64,000 bases of DNA from Diaporthe sp. PMI_573 (taxonomy: Eukaryota > Ascomycota > Sordariomycetes > Diaporthales > Diaporthaceae), in the NCBI GenBank assembly GCA_021399435.1, contig JAJTUP010000118.1:62001-126000 (forward strand), written 5' to 3'. The position numbers and the translations under genes are program-made. Position 1 is the stretch's first letter, and the number at the start of each line of letters is the position of its first letter. Below are positions 20,965-32,900 of this stretch, in pieces. Under the pieces are notes generated by a model. That model was not told where the DNA came from. It made no database searches and was given only the letters and a program-made list of their open reading frames with translations.

Positions 20965-23900
20965 CAAGGTTCCGATCAATGCCACACAACATCACATAGC
21001 ACGTGCATTGAGTTGATGTTGACATGACGTCCAAACCTCGCGTGATGTTGATCAACATGCCCGTAGTGTGATGTGTATATGTACAATGTTGATTTCGTTG
21101 ACATCACCCCGGTCGTCGCCTAATCCCCATCCTCAATTTCCGTTTCATCAATTGTAAACCCCATAGCGACATCTCCAAACCCCCCTGTAGCGAACTCCTC
21201 AGCCTCTTCGTCACTCTCCACGGCTGTGGGACCGCTTAACCATGCTGTGGCCTTCGTCTTCATAGTCTCGTCGTCACCACAACTCTGCAGAGTCACCAGT
21301 TCCTCCTCCTCGTGAATCGACAGCAGTAAGGGGTCGATGTGTTGGACCAGGCCGGCACGATACCATGATCGAAGTACTTGACACATGCTGACGATTTGTG
21401 CATCGAGAAGTGTCCTATGTGGCGAGACCATTCTGCCTGATGCCGAGAATAGCCTCTCACACTCTGCCGACATGGCCTGAACGGTGAGAAAATCAAGAGC
21501 CATCCGAGACAGGCGGGGATATTTGCGCCGCCTCTCGTGCCAATATGCAACAGGATCTCGGGTCTCGATATGCTCACTGTCGTTAGCACACCAAGACTCA
21601 TATTCGTCGCCGGAAATTCGCCGAGTCTGCTGCTGGGGCTGCTTTCGACGGTCGTTATGGTCGAACGGGTCGAAAAACTTGCGCCTTTTCGGAGCAGGCC
21701 CTTCCTCGTCATCACAATCATCAGGCACAGCGACATGCGAATAGTCTCTCCGCCAAACTGTCTTCACCATGATCTTCGCCGTTGAAATCCACGCCGGGGT
21801 CTGGTCCCATTGCTGCTCAAACCATGCCCAGCCATATGAAGGATGCAGCGCCATAGCCGTGTAGTAGACAGGGGTTTCGTCGAGTTCTTATGTGGTCAGC
21901 TCTGGCCATATAGCCAGAAAGAAAGATAAACTTACTATGGTAGTACTCGTCCATCTTCTGCCATGCTAAGTTGATACCAATCCTGAATTGCTCCGGATCA
22001 GGGAAGCCCTCAGCTTCGGCCTTGAACTTTTCAAGCTTGGCCATAAGCCTCTCAAACCCTAAGAGGACATCCCATATGTTGCCATAAGAGCCAACAAATC
22101 CATGCTTACGCTTTCGGACTTGGCCATCACCCTCCAGAGTTTTCACCACCGTTTCAAACTCTGTTAAGATCTCCTCGAGCCGCTGGAGCACATCCCAGTC
22201 ATTTTGAGACAGCTGTGATTCATCTCTGATGATGTGAGGTACCTTAACACCCTTCCTGACTTGCTTGGTGCGTTTGCCCCTGTTCTCATCCTCCCACTCC
22301 TGCTTGAATTTGAGAACAGTGAGCTCGAGGTGTCGTCGAAGTTTGAGCGCTCGACGGATCATGTAGAGCTGCGAGAGCCAGCGCGTGTCGTTGTCTCGAA
22401 TGACTTGGAGTGGCTTTCTAGCTCGTAACTTGGCACTTGATGCCTTTTTGATATCATCGGCTTGGATGTCTCGAAGTAGATAGGATAAGCGCTGCGCACG
22501 ATAAATATCATGAACAATATTATGCAGCTTGCCTAAAACATCTTAGCGAAGGAACCCAAGATTCAGGGCAACTGACACACCAACTGGCCCTTTCTTCAGC
22601 CACGTTGCCCATTCGGCATCAGATACGACACCGGCACCACTGAATGGGTCATCCAGCTCGAGAGCATCCGCACACTTGCCGAAAAGAAGGGCTTTAGCAG
22701 CAAGATTGAGGGTATGGCCAAAGCAGCGCACGCGTCGGCGCTTGCCATCAAACCCGAGGAGTCCACCGAGCGTGTCCATTGCTGTATCGTTATTGGCAGC
22801 GTTGTCGAGGGTTGTGTACCCTACTTTGTCTCGAATGCCAAAGAGATCGATGACTGTGGATACTTCTGCCGCAATGTTCTCGCCTGTATGCCGTTTCGAT
22901 ATCTCAGGTAGACCGAGGACAATTTTCAAGGGACGATTCTGCTCATCTCTGAAGAAACACGCAATTCCACACAGACTCTGTCGATTTCGAGCAGTCCAGC
23001 CATCAAAAGAGAGATGCACCAGGCCCGGGCAATGACGCAGAACTCCAATAATGGTATCTCGGTGTTTGTAGTACTCGGCAATGATCTTATTTCGAATGGA
23101 ATCTCCAGTTACATGGGCCTTGCGTAACGCAACGGATGGATTCAAGTATTCGAAGACGGCGCGTAACTCCGGGTCCTCGGCATCAGTGAAGGGCCTATTA
23201 GTATTGACAACCCACTGAACAACCAGCTGCTGGAAGTGGTCTCGGCCAAATCCTTTGATGAAGGAATTGGCAATAGCTTGCTCACGGGGTTTGGCTGCGT
23301 CCAGGCCGAAGTGTTGGCTAATCGACTTGTGTCTCCCACCGCGCCCATCCCTCTCTGCCATCAACTCTGCCTTCCGCTCTGCCGCCGACTTGGTCTTCTC
23401 TCCCACTGGCGCGCAGATGTGGTGAATCAGATAAACGTGTTCCATGGCATTTTGAATACCGACGGACGTGATGGAAGTCGGCTTGGGGCGATTCTGCTTG
23501 ATACAAGGTCGGCACACCCATCGACGTTCGGTCACGTTCTGGATATCGTAACCAAAGCGCCAAATCCATGATCGTGTTTCTTTGGTGCGCTCAGACAAGG
23601 TATAGCCTTTAAAATGGGTAAAGAGTCGGTTTTCATATGCAGTCTCAGGTGTCGACTCCACCAAGGGTAGGGGGTCTGCTCCGGACATGTTGGACGCGTT
23701 TGTCCTTCCAAAAACGCGGTTGGGTGGAGAATTTCGGTAGGTAAACACCCCAAATTAGGTACTGGACAGGGGTTTTCCGGGAGGGAGGGGTTCTGCCGCC
23801 CCTGGGTAATGCCCCACCTAGTACTAGCACGGGCCATATCAACATGATCAACATCGTGTACACGGAGATAAAGGGGTGTGAAGTGATGTTGATGTGTATC

Positions 23901-23995
23901 AACATTCCCATTTTCGATGTGATGTGTATGTTGACAAGATGTTGATCAACATGTGTAATACACATGTGGAAAATGTGAAGTTGATCGGAGCCTTG
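20965..23995 (-). mobile_element. 3.03-kb hAT transposon, probably autonomous
   Basis: The ends are CAAGGTTCCGATCAA at 20965 and TTGATCGGAGCCTTG ending at 23995, inverted repeats with one mismatch, flanked by ACCCCCAG. Subterminal regions are dense in GTTGATCAACAT-like palindromes and TGTTGAC motifs on both sides (21000-21110 and 23836-23960), likely transposase-binding sites. It carries one minus-strand transposase gene with no visible lesion. The perfect TSD and intact gene point to a recent insertion. Confidence 0.93.
21120..23688 (-). CDS. hAT transposase, 823 aa, apparently intact
   Basis: Three exons: 23688-22581, 22532-21936 and 21886-21120. Introns are 48 nt (GTGTGT...TTTTAG) and 49 nt (GTAAGT...AAG); the 2,472 coding nt keep one frame. 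The N-terminus has a BED-like finger (WVCRPCIKQN...AMEHVYLIHH). Catalytic-region motifs are HLSFDGWTARN, VGYTTLDNAANND and VRCFGHTLNL, followed by RDNDTRWLSQLYMIRR. The C-terminal dimerisation domain contains YPRLSRMALDFLTVQAMSAE and CERLFSASGRMVSPHR. An alternative upstream non-AUG frame exists; the ATG at 23688 (MSGADPLP) is the likeliest start. Function: excision and reinsertion of elements with matching termini. Confidence 0.92.
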
Positions 23996-24426
23996 ACCCC
24001 CAGTGTAACGGGAAAAGCTACCTAAGGAAGGAGCACTTGAAAAGGCATTGCAATGAGTAGGTGACATCGAGAATCGGTTATTTGTTCGTACAGAAGCTAA
24101 TATGTAACTATAGGGCTCATTCAGACAATCCGGAAACATGGCGTTGTCAATTCTGCGAGATTCCTAAAACCTTTGGTAGACGTGACAACTTCCGAGACCA
24201 CCTCAAGCGCCACGTCAAACCCTTTAATAGGAGCGGGATTAGACATGAGGTAGCGGCTGCTGTCATGCTTGAGGATATGCAGTCGAAGATGAAAAGGAAA
24301 AAAAAAAGGCTTTATGTGATTTAGGAGGCTGGATCATGTATCCCGTCCGGGAGGTATAGGGGTTTTGATGTTTATTCTAAGGTGCAGCCGTATATATCGA
24401 GGTTGTTGCCACTCCTGGTTCTCTAA

Positions 24427-24588
24427 GCGACATGTGTTCCGGATGACAAGATTCGAGACATGGTCACGCTGTACTACGCCTGCATTGTGGAGGACGCGCG
24501 GGAATATGACGGCTTGAAGTCACTGATTGACGAAATTCCTGACTTTGCGTTCGGCTTGATCAGCAAGATAGGCGGCAGGCTTGCTTAG
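24427..24588 (+). other. Short open fragment of unknown origin
   Basis: 54 codons in frame include VPDDKIRDMVTLYYACIVED and end LISKIGGRLA before a TAG. It looks like real protein sequence but has no start codon and no recognised family. It could be a 3' exon of the split zinc-finger locus or a separate relic. Confidence 0.3.
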
Positions 24589-25831
24589 TGACCGCATATG
24601 GGTGCTCTGAGGGTCACGAAAGCATGTGAAATTTCACACTATACACAGTCTATAGGCACATATTGAAAGTAGCTCGATGCAAAGGAAGGGGACTAAACAG
24701 GAATGGTATGCACATCAAGATACCTAGGAAGTTGGATGGCGGGTGGCACGACTCTATCCTCCCTATCCAGGTGGTTGAAAGTCTTTCTGGTGTATCTCGG
24801 CTTACCCGAAGGTGACAAGTCACATGTTCATTCGTTCATCGAAGAACCTGGTTTAACCAGGACATGATTATTTCTTTGGCATTTTGTGTGTTATGATGCA
24901 GCAGCTAGGTACTGTATCCCTTATCTACACAATCGGTCCCAGCTCACCGACCGCTACCACATTATGCTTCTCACACCGTTACCTACTGGCACTAGCTGTA
25001 TATTGTGACTGGCGCCAGCCTATATAACTTGCTGGGGATTTCAATGGCCCTTGCTGCTCATGAGTCCAGAGATCCTTGACAGTGTAAGATCTCCATTCCA
25101 CAAACAAGTATCGCTGGATGTACAGGTTCATCAGAGCCAACTCTGACCCGCGATTTAGAAATGCAACAGCAATGCTCCCATCCTCCATTAAGTCGAGTCG
25201 GTCCTGAGAGCAGAGGCCATTCAAGGCCTCTGAATGAAATTTTGTGAGCACCTTGCTGAAGATACAGTAGTATGTAAGGAAAAGGGACGAAAGCAACTGG
25301 GAGCCATAGGAAAAGGGCAAGCGACCGTAAGATTAAAGTTGTGTAGTCTATAGGGCATATATACTTAGTATAAAGATTGAGAATTTCTGATTGTTTCTCA
25401 GAGATCCCTTTCTCTATGGCATTCTTCTCTACCCATCATAAGGATTGGGGTCAGCTTTGTGAATGACATCCCTCACGTGCCTCAAGCTCCCCTATATCAA
25501 AGATCGGAAAATCATTTCCTCTTCACCAAGAAATGCATTGCACTCTTATTATCGACGGTAACGTGAGCGATTTACCTTAGGCTTCGGTCTGTTGGAATGT
25601 GGATTAATTGAGGAAAACGAGGTAATTGCATGGTTATTTATGTGTGCATTTTATTAGCCTAGGAAACCGACAGGACTTGAGACACAACGCTGCAAGCAAT
25701 CAATTCCAAAGCCTTAGCACTACATTAATGTCATGTAAAATTCGTTTACGCCGCAATCTTGAGACTTTGTCTCCCTAGGCTCCATTAATTATCTTCATAT
25801 CAAACAGTTCCGTCTGTCACGCTTGAACATA
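24589..25831. other. Intergenic
   Basis: Mostly no recognisable coding. A 113-codon minus-strand frame at 25320-24979 is open, but its composition gives no family hint. Confidence 0.35.
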
Positions 25832-26368
25832 ATGTTGCTCAAGTCCTCATCCATAATTTTGCGCAGATTTCCGCCAGCAGTGGCACGAAACGGCAGGGTA
25901 GGACTCGCTCTTCGGCAGCCACTCTTGTCGCGCCTGCAAGTTGCGTCCATGGTCTCCATATCGCGGTTTGAAATGGAACGTAACCCGCGCGCGTCGATTA
26001 GAGCACTTTTCCACCTTCCCAACGAGCCGACTGCAGGTCAAAAGCTCCAATATATTTCTTTCTATTTTTCGGAAGATGACGAACCAGCAGACGTGGCGTG
26101 GACTTTTACCATTCCCGAAGGAGATGACTTGGTAGACGTTTTGAAGAGTTATGCTTTGAGAATGGGAGACGACACAAGCGATGAGTATGTTCGTGCATAC
26201 CAGGGACTTGCCTTGACACTCTACGTACAGAAACTGCTTCCACGGCGGTTTGAAACCACTAAGGAGAGTGCTGGAAGTGAAAGAGATGTCAAAGTACCCA
26301 AAGAAGGCGCTAGAAGAAAAGCGAAGGCTCCTATGCCACCCAGGCTCCTATGCCACCCATTGTTTTGA
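25832..26368 (+). CDS. Hypothetical protein, C-terminus altered by a 17-bp duplication
   Basis: The frame opens at ATG 25832 (the codon at 25823 is TTG). It starts with a basic, hydrophobic N-terminus (MLLKSSSIILRRFPPAVARN), possibly a mitochondrial presequence, followed by acidic segments (FSEDDEPADVAWTFTIPEGD). At 26326-26359 a 17-bp unit, GGCTCCTATGCCACCCA, is present twice in tandem. With a single copy the frame would continue through PPIVLTGRARDEDIEL and on to a later stop at about 26500. Another open stretch in a third frame (to 26636) is lysine-rich and also protein-like. No family recognised. Confidence 0.45.
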   Translation: MLLKSSSIILRRFPPAVARNGRVGLALRQPLLSRLQVASMVSISRFEMERNPRASIRALFHLPNEPTAGQKLQYISFYFSEDDEPADVAWTFTIPEGDDLVDVLKSYALRMGDDTSDEYVRAYQGLALTLYVQKLLPRRFETTKESAGSERDVKVPKEGARRKAKAPMPPRLLCHPLF

Positions 26369-26766
26369 CTGGCAGGGCGAGAGACGAAGATATCGAGCTG
26401 CGCCTCCAGCAAGGCCAATCATTCCTCGACTTGGCATCATCCTTAGAAAGAACCCGAGTTTTATCAAGCGGGAAGCAAAACGCATCCTCGGGGATGACGA
26501 GCTAAAGAAGCTGATGAAGCGAAATAAAAAGGGACAGTTCGAATATACAGCTGGAAAAAGGACGATGACCCCATGGAAGAGCATAGGTTGGCGTGCCAGC
26601 GAGAAGGGATTGGTTGTTCCTTTATCGCTGGCATAGGATCAGCATCTCGCACATAATTTGATTCGAACTCGGCTAGGGGCTAAGACTCTTCGGGTTTGGT
26701 GATATGGAAAGGCATGAGTGTTGTGGACTTGGTATTCATTGTGTGGCTTGGGTCATTTATAGGGTA

Positions 26767-27060
26767 AATGTGGCGGTTGTCACCACTAGACGGGCTGACA
26801 CCACCACAAGGTGCTGGCAGGGGCTGGTCCCTGCCACAGGCACGGACCACGGTTATTAAACTTCTCCAACGCGTCGCACATCGCGAGTTTCTTTTCTTTC
26901 TTCTTCTCTCCTTAAGCTTAGAATCTTCGTACGTAGTGCCAATACAACAGCTTCCATGCTGGATATTACTGGCCGTTACAAGCACCTTTATATATAATAC
27001 ATTTTTAAAATAGCTAAATCTACCTTCTACCAACTTAACTAGTATTAATCCTGCCATCTT
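26767..27060. mobile_element. Decayed LTR, related to the gypsy LTR at 56541
   Basis: TGTGGCGGTTGTCACC at 26767 and the later segment GCTTAGAATCTTCGTACGTA correspond to TGTGACGGCAGCCACG and GCTTAGAATATTCGTTGATA of the LTR at 56541-56864, in the same order and at similar spacing. AT-rich substitutions suggest RIP. No internal coding follows. Confidence 0.6.
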
Positions 27061-27164
27061 TATATATTAAATACTTGCTCCTTTATAATTAAGAAGCTAG
27101 GAATAAAGTGCTGCGAGTATATTAGCCTAGATATTTTAATTACCTTGTTAGGGATCATCTCGCA

Positions 27165-27920
27165 GGTTGTGCTGTATTTAAGGCTGCTCAAGAGCAGCAA
27201 AGCTCTTCCGGAACCATCCCCATCCGGGAACAAACACAGAAGACGCTTATAGACTCTGGAATCCAGCATATTTCGAAGGACGAAAACGATACCCTCATCT
27301 ACGATGCTGCAGGTGCCGTGATATCTGACGGGCGGTCATGTAACCTTTTCGAGTCTCGACGCTGGCACCGCTTCTTTGCTCGTATTAAGCCTGGATGGAT
27401 TCCTCCTTCTCGCAAGACAATTACCACTCTCCTTCCCTCTGTTGATAGGGAGGTTAGGAATGAGGTTCTCCGGCAGATACAGGCATCAGACTTCTTCAAC
27501 ATAATTTTTGATGCCTCCGATAACGTTTCCCACCATAGGATCGTCAATATATCAGTACAACTGCTGGATGGACAAGCTTTCTATTGGAAAACCTTTGATA
27601 CGGGTGACGAACGGCATACAGCGGAGAACTGGAAGAAGCTTATATGGACAGAGATGCTATATCTTTGCGATCACAAAACTGCTCGTATTAACTTGGTCTG
27701 TACGGATACGGAAAACGTAATGCGGGCTGTTCACGAACTGCTTGGAAGAACGCCAGAGCTTCAGCACGTTAGCTTCTCTCTTTGCGACTCCCACGGACTC
27801 CAACTGCTGATTAAAGATATCCTCCTCCTCCCGTGTTTTGAGGAGATCTTTCAGGAAGTTAGTAGCGTTCTTACCCTCTTCTCGCGATCAAAGTTGCAGC
27901 TCTCCCGGTTACGGGCCTGA
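27165..27920 (+). pseudogene. hAT (DUF659-type) transposase fragment
   Basis: An open frame of about 250 codons includes NEVLRQIQASDFFNIIFDAS, VNISVQLLDGQAFYWKTFDT, RINLVCTDTENVMRAVHELL and LCDSHGLQLLIKDI. These are DUF659-region motifs of a different hAT subfamily from the others here. It stops at 27920, well before a dimerisation domain, and no ATG begins it. Truncated at both ends. Confidence 0.75.
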
Positions 27921-29992
27921 CCTCACAAAGGAGGACAAAACTGAAATTCGTACGCCAATACAAATGCAGTAATATTATACTACATTGGACCTTCGCTTTT
28001 GTTGTAAATGATCAATATACGCTTGGTTTGATCAACAACCATTTTGAAAGTCAGGGTAGGAGGGGAAAGTATCGTGAGCCTCCGAGGACCATTGGGAATG
28101 TACAAAGTCGTCGCCGACTTTGTGCGCGAGCTCATGGAGGAATAGTCACAAAGCTGAGCAGACAGCAGACAGACCAATGAACAGTTGATTTCAAAAAACA
28201 GTGTGGCCGAAGCCTCAATCGCCTATGTCGACATGCAAGCTCATTAATGAACGTACTTATGAGACTCTGGCCTAGTACCCAGCTCAATCCAACAGAAGCG
28301 CCTTGGATACACTTCTCAATGCTGCCCTGTCATACTCGGAAGGGACAAGATCCGTTACTAGCTCTTAGGGATTAGACTCCTAAGATCGATCTCCTGGACG
28401 TTCTTTGAACAACCAAAGCTCCCACTACCGGCCACAGCAGTCCTCCCTCCCGGTATTCCTTCAGGAAACGGGTTACAACAGCCAAGGCAACGACGTCTAC
28501 GACGACGTGGACATTATGCCCGATTTACACTCCTAGGCAGAGACTCGACAGACGCAGTTCGAGAGCGTCGCTTCTTGCCGCTCGTTTTTGCTATGACTGT
28601 CCGCCTTTCCTGACGCGTCTCGAGCGATGATTTATAAGCTCCAGCAGGGTTTAGATACGCAGCTACAGAACAAACACTTCTAAACCATAGCACGCCAAAG
28701 ATACAAGGCCAAAATTGCCACCCCCAGCGCGCAGATCACACATCGGGTCATAATTGCAGATAGGACAAACCACCTCACCCCAAGATTGCCAGTCACGTAG
28801 GACGAGTGAGAAACTCTTTTGGGCCCAACATGTAACAGCCACAACTGAGGATGTGCAAAAGCCTGGAACGTCTTAGCGCAGAGGCGTAGGACCAGGCCTG
28901 GTTAGCCCTCGACAAAGCCTCAGTACTAGCCGGCGGTCAGACGAAAAAGTGACGAAGAGCGCATTGGCGCATTCAGCTGATGATCGTGGTCGCTTAGTTG
29001 GCATGCGTCTGCCTGGTGGCAGGAACGCCATGTTGAAGGTCTCTTTTCTTTTTTCTGCCATGAGGAAGGGGATATGTGTGACCGACAACCGCTGGTGGCG
29101 TCCGTTGGGCCACGCACGACCGGCCTAAACGACCGTGGTGGAGATGAAAGGTTACCGCCCATACGCAAAAGTCAGCCATCGTTAACCTCTCTCGATACTT
29201 CACATGAGGACGATTCAGCTCCGTGACTTTGCTGACATGGAATGGGAGGTGGGACGCGGATGCAGAACGCTAAGGCTTAAACTATTGGGCTTTGACCTAA
29301 ACTCGCCGGTTTTGCTAGGGATGGCCAGCCGCGTTACTACAGTAGTTGCTATTGGGTTCCGCGGCGCCGCAACTCATTTGTACGAAAGGAGCAACAGAAC
29401 CAATCCCATAGACCAATTGCCGCATGCCCAAGCGTCTAACTCCAGGGTACGCATCTGGGCACCGGCTGGAGCCAACCCAATCCGCACATCTCGTGTCAGT
29501 CTGAACGGACCCTACCCATCCCTTGATCAACTGGTCATCCGTCAACGCCTCGAGAGGCCCGGAGAAGGTACAAAGTCACCTCAAGAATCGATACACGACA
29601 TATCATCCCAGTCAGTGTATCGCTGGTGAAGAGCAATTGCCGTCCTCTACCGCCCCGACCAGCCTCCCTCAGTGTCAGTACTGTCTACTTTCTGTTGGCG
29701 TTTATTTCATGCTTACATGATCTGGAAGCTTCAGAAACCCAAATATTCGCCGCCGAGGATTAAGCCTAAGCCCGCTCAGGCTCGAGATCTATAGCAGAAG
29801 TGCATCGAACGGCGGATCCAACAAATGACCAGTGCCCTCTGAAGGCCGAATTTGCGTTCGAGATCTGACGAACCTCGCGACGGGACTGACTCGATGCTAT
29901 CTCTTCCCATAGGCTCTGCTACTATGTTCCATCAACAAAACTGCCTTTCAGGACCAACAACAGGATCGTTCGAGGGTGCCACCGCATCTCCA
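27921..29992. other. Intergenic upstream of the NLR gene
   Basis: No gene recognised. The 28370-28800 stretch has scattered coding-like pieces with stops, possibly an old transposon. A 141-codon plus-strand frame at 29204-29629 shows no family pattern. Confidence 0.4.
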
Positions 29993-32900
29993 ATGTCAGA
30001 ACCATCCATCGCAGATTATACGATTGGTTGGATATGTGCCCTACAAGAAGAGTATGAGGCTGCATGTCGCATGCTCGATCATGAATTCGATGGCCCCGAG
30101 GCGAGCGAGACATATGACAATAACACCTACGTTTTCGGTTGTGTTAGTGGACACAATGTGGCTATTGGATGCCTGCCGGACGGGCGATATGGAACCAACT
30201 CTGCTGCCAGCGTCGCCAGAGACATGGTCCGATCGTTTCCCAATTTGAGATTCGCCTTGATGGTGGGCATTGGGGGAGGCGCACCGACGCGGGAGAGAGA
30301 CATCCGCCTCGGCGACGTGGTGGTCAGTGTACCGCAGGGCAGGCTAGGAGGAGTGGTACAATACGATTTCGGGAAAAGGTTGTCGGGTGGTCGATTCCAA
30401 CAAACCGGCCAGTTGAACGCTCCCCCAGAGGTCCTCCTGGGAGTTATTCCCGAGATACGACGACGTCACAATGACCCCAGGAAGCCAGACAGAATCTCAG
30501 AACACTTGAGACGGATGGATGATATGCCCGGCTACCAACGTCCGGCTGAAGATGGATTGTATCGCGCGGACTACGTACATGAGGGTGGAAAGAGCTGCGC
30601 AGACTGCGAGGCCCATGGGTTGGAGGAGCGTCCACCGCGCGAAAGCAGTCGAGCAGTCATTGTACACTATGGCATCATCGCATCCGCCAACTCGGTCATG
30701 AAAAACGCCAAGGAAAGGGACCAACATGCTCAAGATCCGGAACTAAATGTCCTGTGCTTCGAGATGGAAGCTAGTGGCTTGATGAACAACTTCCCCTGTC
30801 TGGTGATTCGAGGAGTCTGCGATTATTCGGATTCGCACAAAAATGATGACTGGCATAAATATGCAGCGCTCACGGCTGCTGCGTATGCGAGGGAGCTCCT
30901 TCATGTTCTGAAGCCCAGAAAGGTGACCGCAATGGCGTCATGGACCGGGAAGATGGAAACAAGTAAGTAGCATTCCTTCGGATCGGTTCCCCAAGCACAA
31001 GATGTAGATGTTCCTTCGTTGAACAGAATTTGTCTCATTTGCTTTCTCGCATTATTACCCTCCATGAATGTGGCAAATGCTGTATCGGCTCTCTTCAAAT
31101 CACTAGCAAATAATAGCCATCCTGCTTCAAGTACTGATAAGCTATAGTCTTAGGAGGCATCCAAGAAGGAGTCTCAGACGTTGCAAAGAAAGCCGACAAT
31201 ATTATCCGTCATCAACATACTCGAGAGCATAAGGAAATCCTCGAGTGGCTTACGCCAATCAACTATGGCCCGCAGCAAAGCGACTACCTTCAGAGACGGC
31301 AACCAGGAACTGGGCAATGGCTGATTGAGTCGAGAGAGTTCCAGGGCTGGTTGGCTACAACCAAGCAGACGTTGTTCTGTCCAGGCATTCCCGGGGCGGG
31401 AAAGACGATCCTAACGTCAATCGTGGTTGATTACCTCAGTTCAATGTTTCACGACGACTTGAAGACCGGCATTGCATACATCTACTGCAACTTCCGGCGG
31501 CAGCACGAGCAGAAGACTGATGACTTGCTGGCGAGCGTGCTGAAACAGCTTAGTCGGAAACGGCCTTCCTTACCGGACAGCCTCAACACTCTATATGGTC
31601 GCCACAAAAATGAACAAACGCGGCCATCGCTCGACGATATCTTGAGAGTTCTTCAGTCCGTGGCGGCGATATATTCGAGAGTCTTCATCATCGTTGACGC
31701 GCTTGACGAATGCCAGGCATCCGATGGCTGCCGGAGGAGGCTCCTCTCGGAGCTCGTCAACCTTCAGACGAGCCAGGGAACAAATATCTTTGCGACGTCG
31801 AGGTTCATTCCGGAGATTGTTGATCACTTCAAAACCAGCATATCACTGGAGATTCGAGCAACTACTGACGATGTAGCAAGATATCTCGAAGGTCACATAG
31901 CTCAGCTACCATCTTTCGTCCAGCAGGACCGACAACTGCAAGAAGAAGTTAAGACGGGGATCTCGGAAGCCGTCGATGGAATGTATGTTCTCAGGGAGTA
32001 GGAAGAGTAACATAGGCACTAACTATCCGCAGGTTTCTCTTAGCACAAATCTATCTTGGTTTGCTTGACGATAAGTTGACACTAAATGAGATCCGAAGCG
32101 CAATAGATATCTTCCGGAAGCAAGGTCGAGGATTAGGCGAAGATCGGAAGGCCCAGGTACTAGCTCATGCCTACGAACAAGCCATGGAGAGAATCAGCAG
32201 ACAGAAGCCAGGGTTGAAGAAGCTTGCAATGGAGGTTCTGTCATGGATCACGTGCGCGAAGAGACAGCTTACTACGTCGGAACTTCAGCATGCCCTTGCA
32301 ACAAAGAAGGAGAAGTCTGAGATTGACCATGGTGACCTGTCACATATTAGAGATATGGTCTCTGTATGCGCTGGATTGGTAACGGTTGATGAAGAAAGCG
32401 GCATTATCCGGCTGGTTCACTACACAACGCAAGAATACCTCGAGCAGACACAGAAACACTGGTTTCCAGAGGCAGAGTCTGCAATCACGACAATCTGCGT
32501 TACCTACCTCTCATTCAGAGTCTTTGAGGCTGGGTTTTGTAAAACGGACAAGGAGTTTAAGGAGCGGCTGCGGTCAAATCCGCTCTACAACTACGCTGCC
32601 TGCAACTGGGGACATCATGCTCTCAAGGATACAACATCAAGCCAAGTAGTCATCAGCTTCCTCGAGCGTAAAGCTCAGGTCGAGGCATCGGGTCAAGCGC
32701 TGATGGCTCTCAATTTGATGCCTTTCGGGTGGCAGTCACACGATAGGCAAAGATTTCCCAGGCAAATGACAGGACTGCACTTGGCGGGATACTTTGGAGT
32801 AAGCAAGGCCGCAGAAGTGCTTCTTAGACTGGGGCACAGTCCAAATCTAAAGGACAGTTACGTTCGGACGCCGCTGTGGTATGCCGCCTTTAGGCACGAG

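Larger units (their letters stand above)
20161..24324 (+). pseudogene. C2H2 zinc-finger gene split by a hAT insertion
   Basis: The 5' part (20161-20964) encodes an acidic, Ser/Pro-rich N-terminal region and then the start of a zinc finger, YKCGYPQ. The 3' part resumes at 24004 with CNGKSYLRKEHLKRHCNE. Between them sits a 3,031-bp element flanked by ACCCCCAG duplications; reading across one TSD copy restores a continuous finger. A 57-nt intron follows (24057-24113, GTAGGT...TAG) and supplies the second zinc-binding His (EAH). A second finger then appears (WRCQFCEIPKTFGRRDNF, then DHLKRH), and the frame ends at 24324 after a lysine-rich tail. As it stands, translation would stop within the element at 21027, giving a 288-aa product without functional fingers. 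It was probably a nuclear DNA-binding regulator. Confidence 0.88.
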
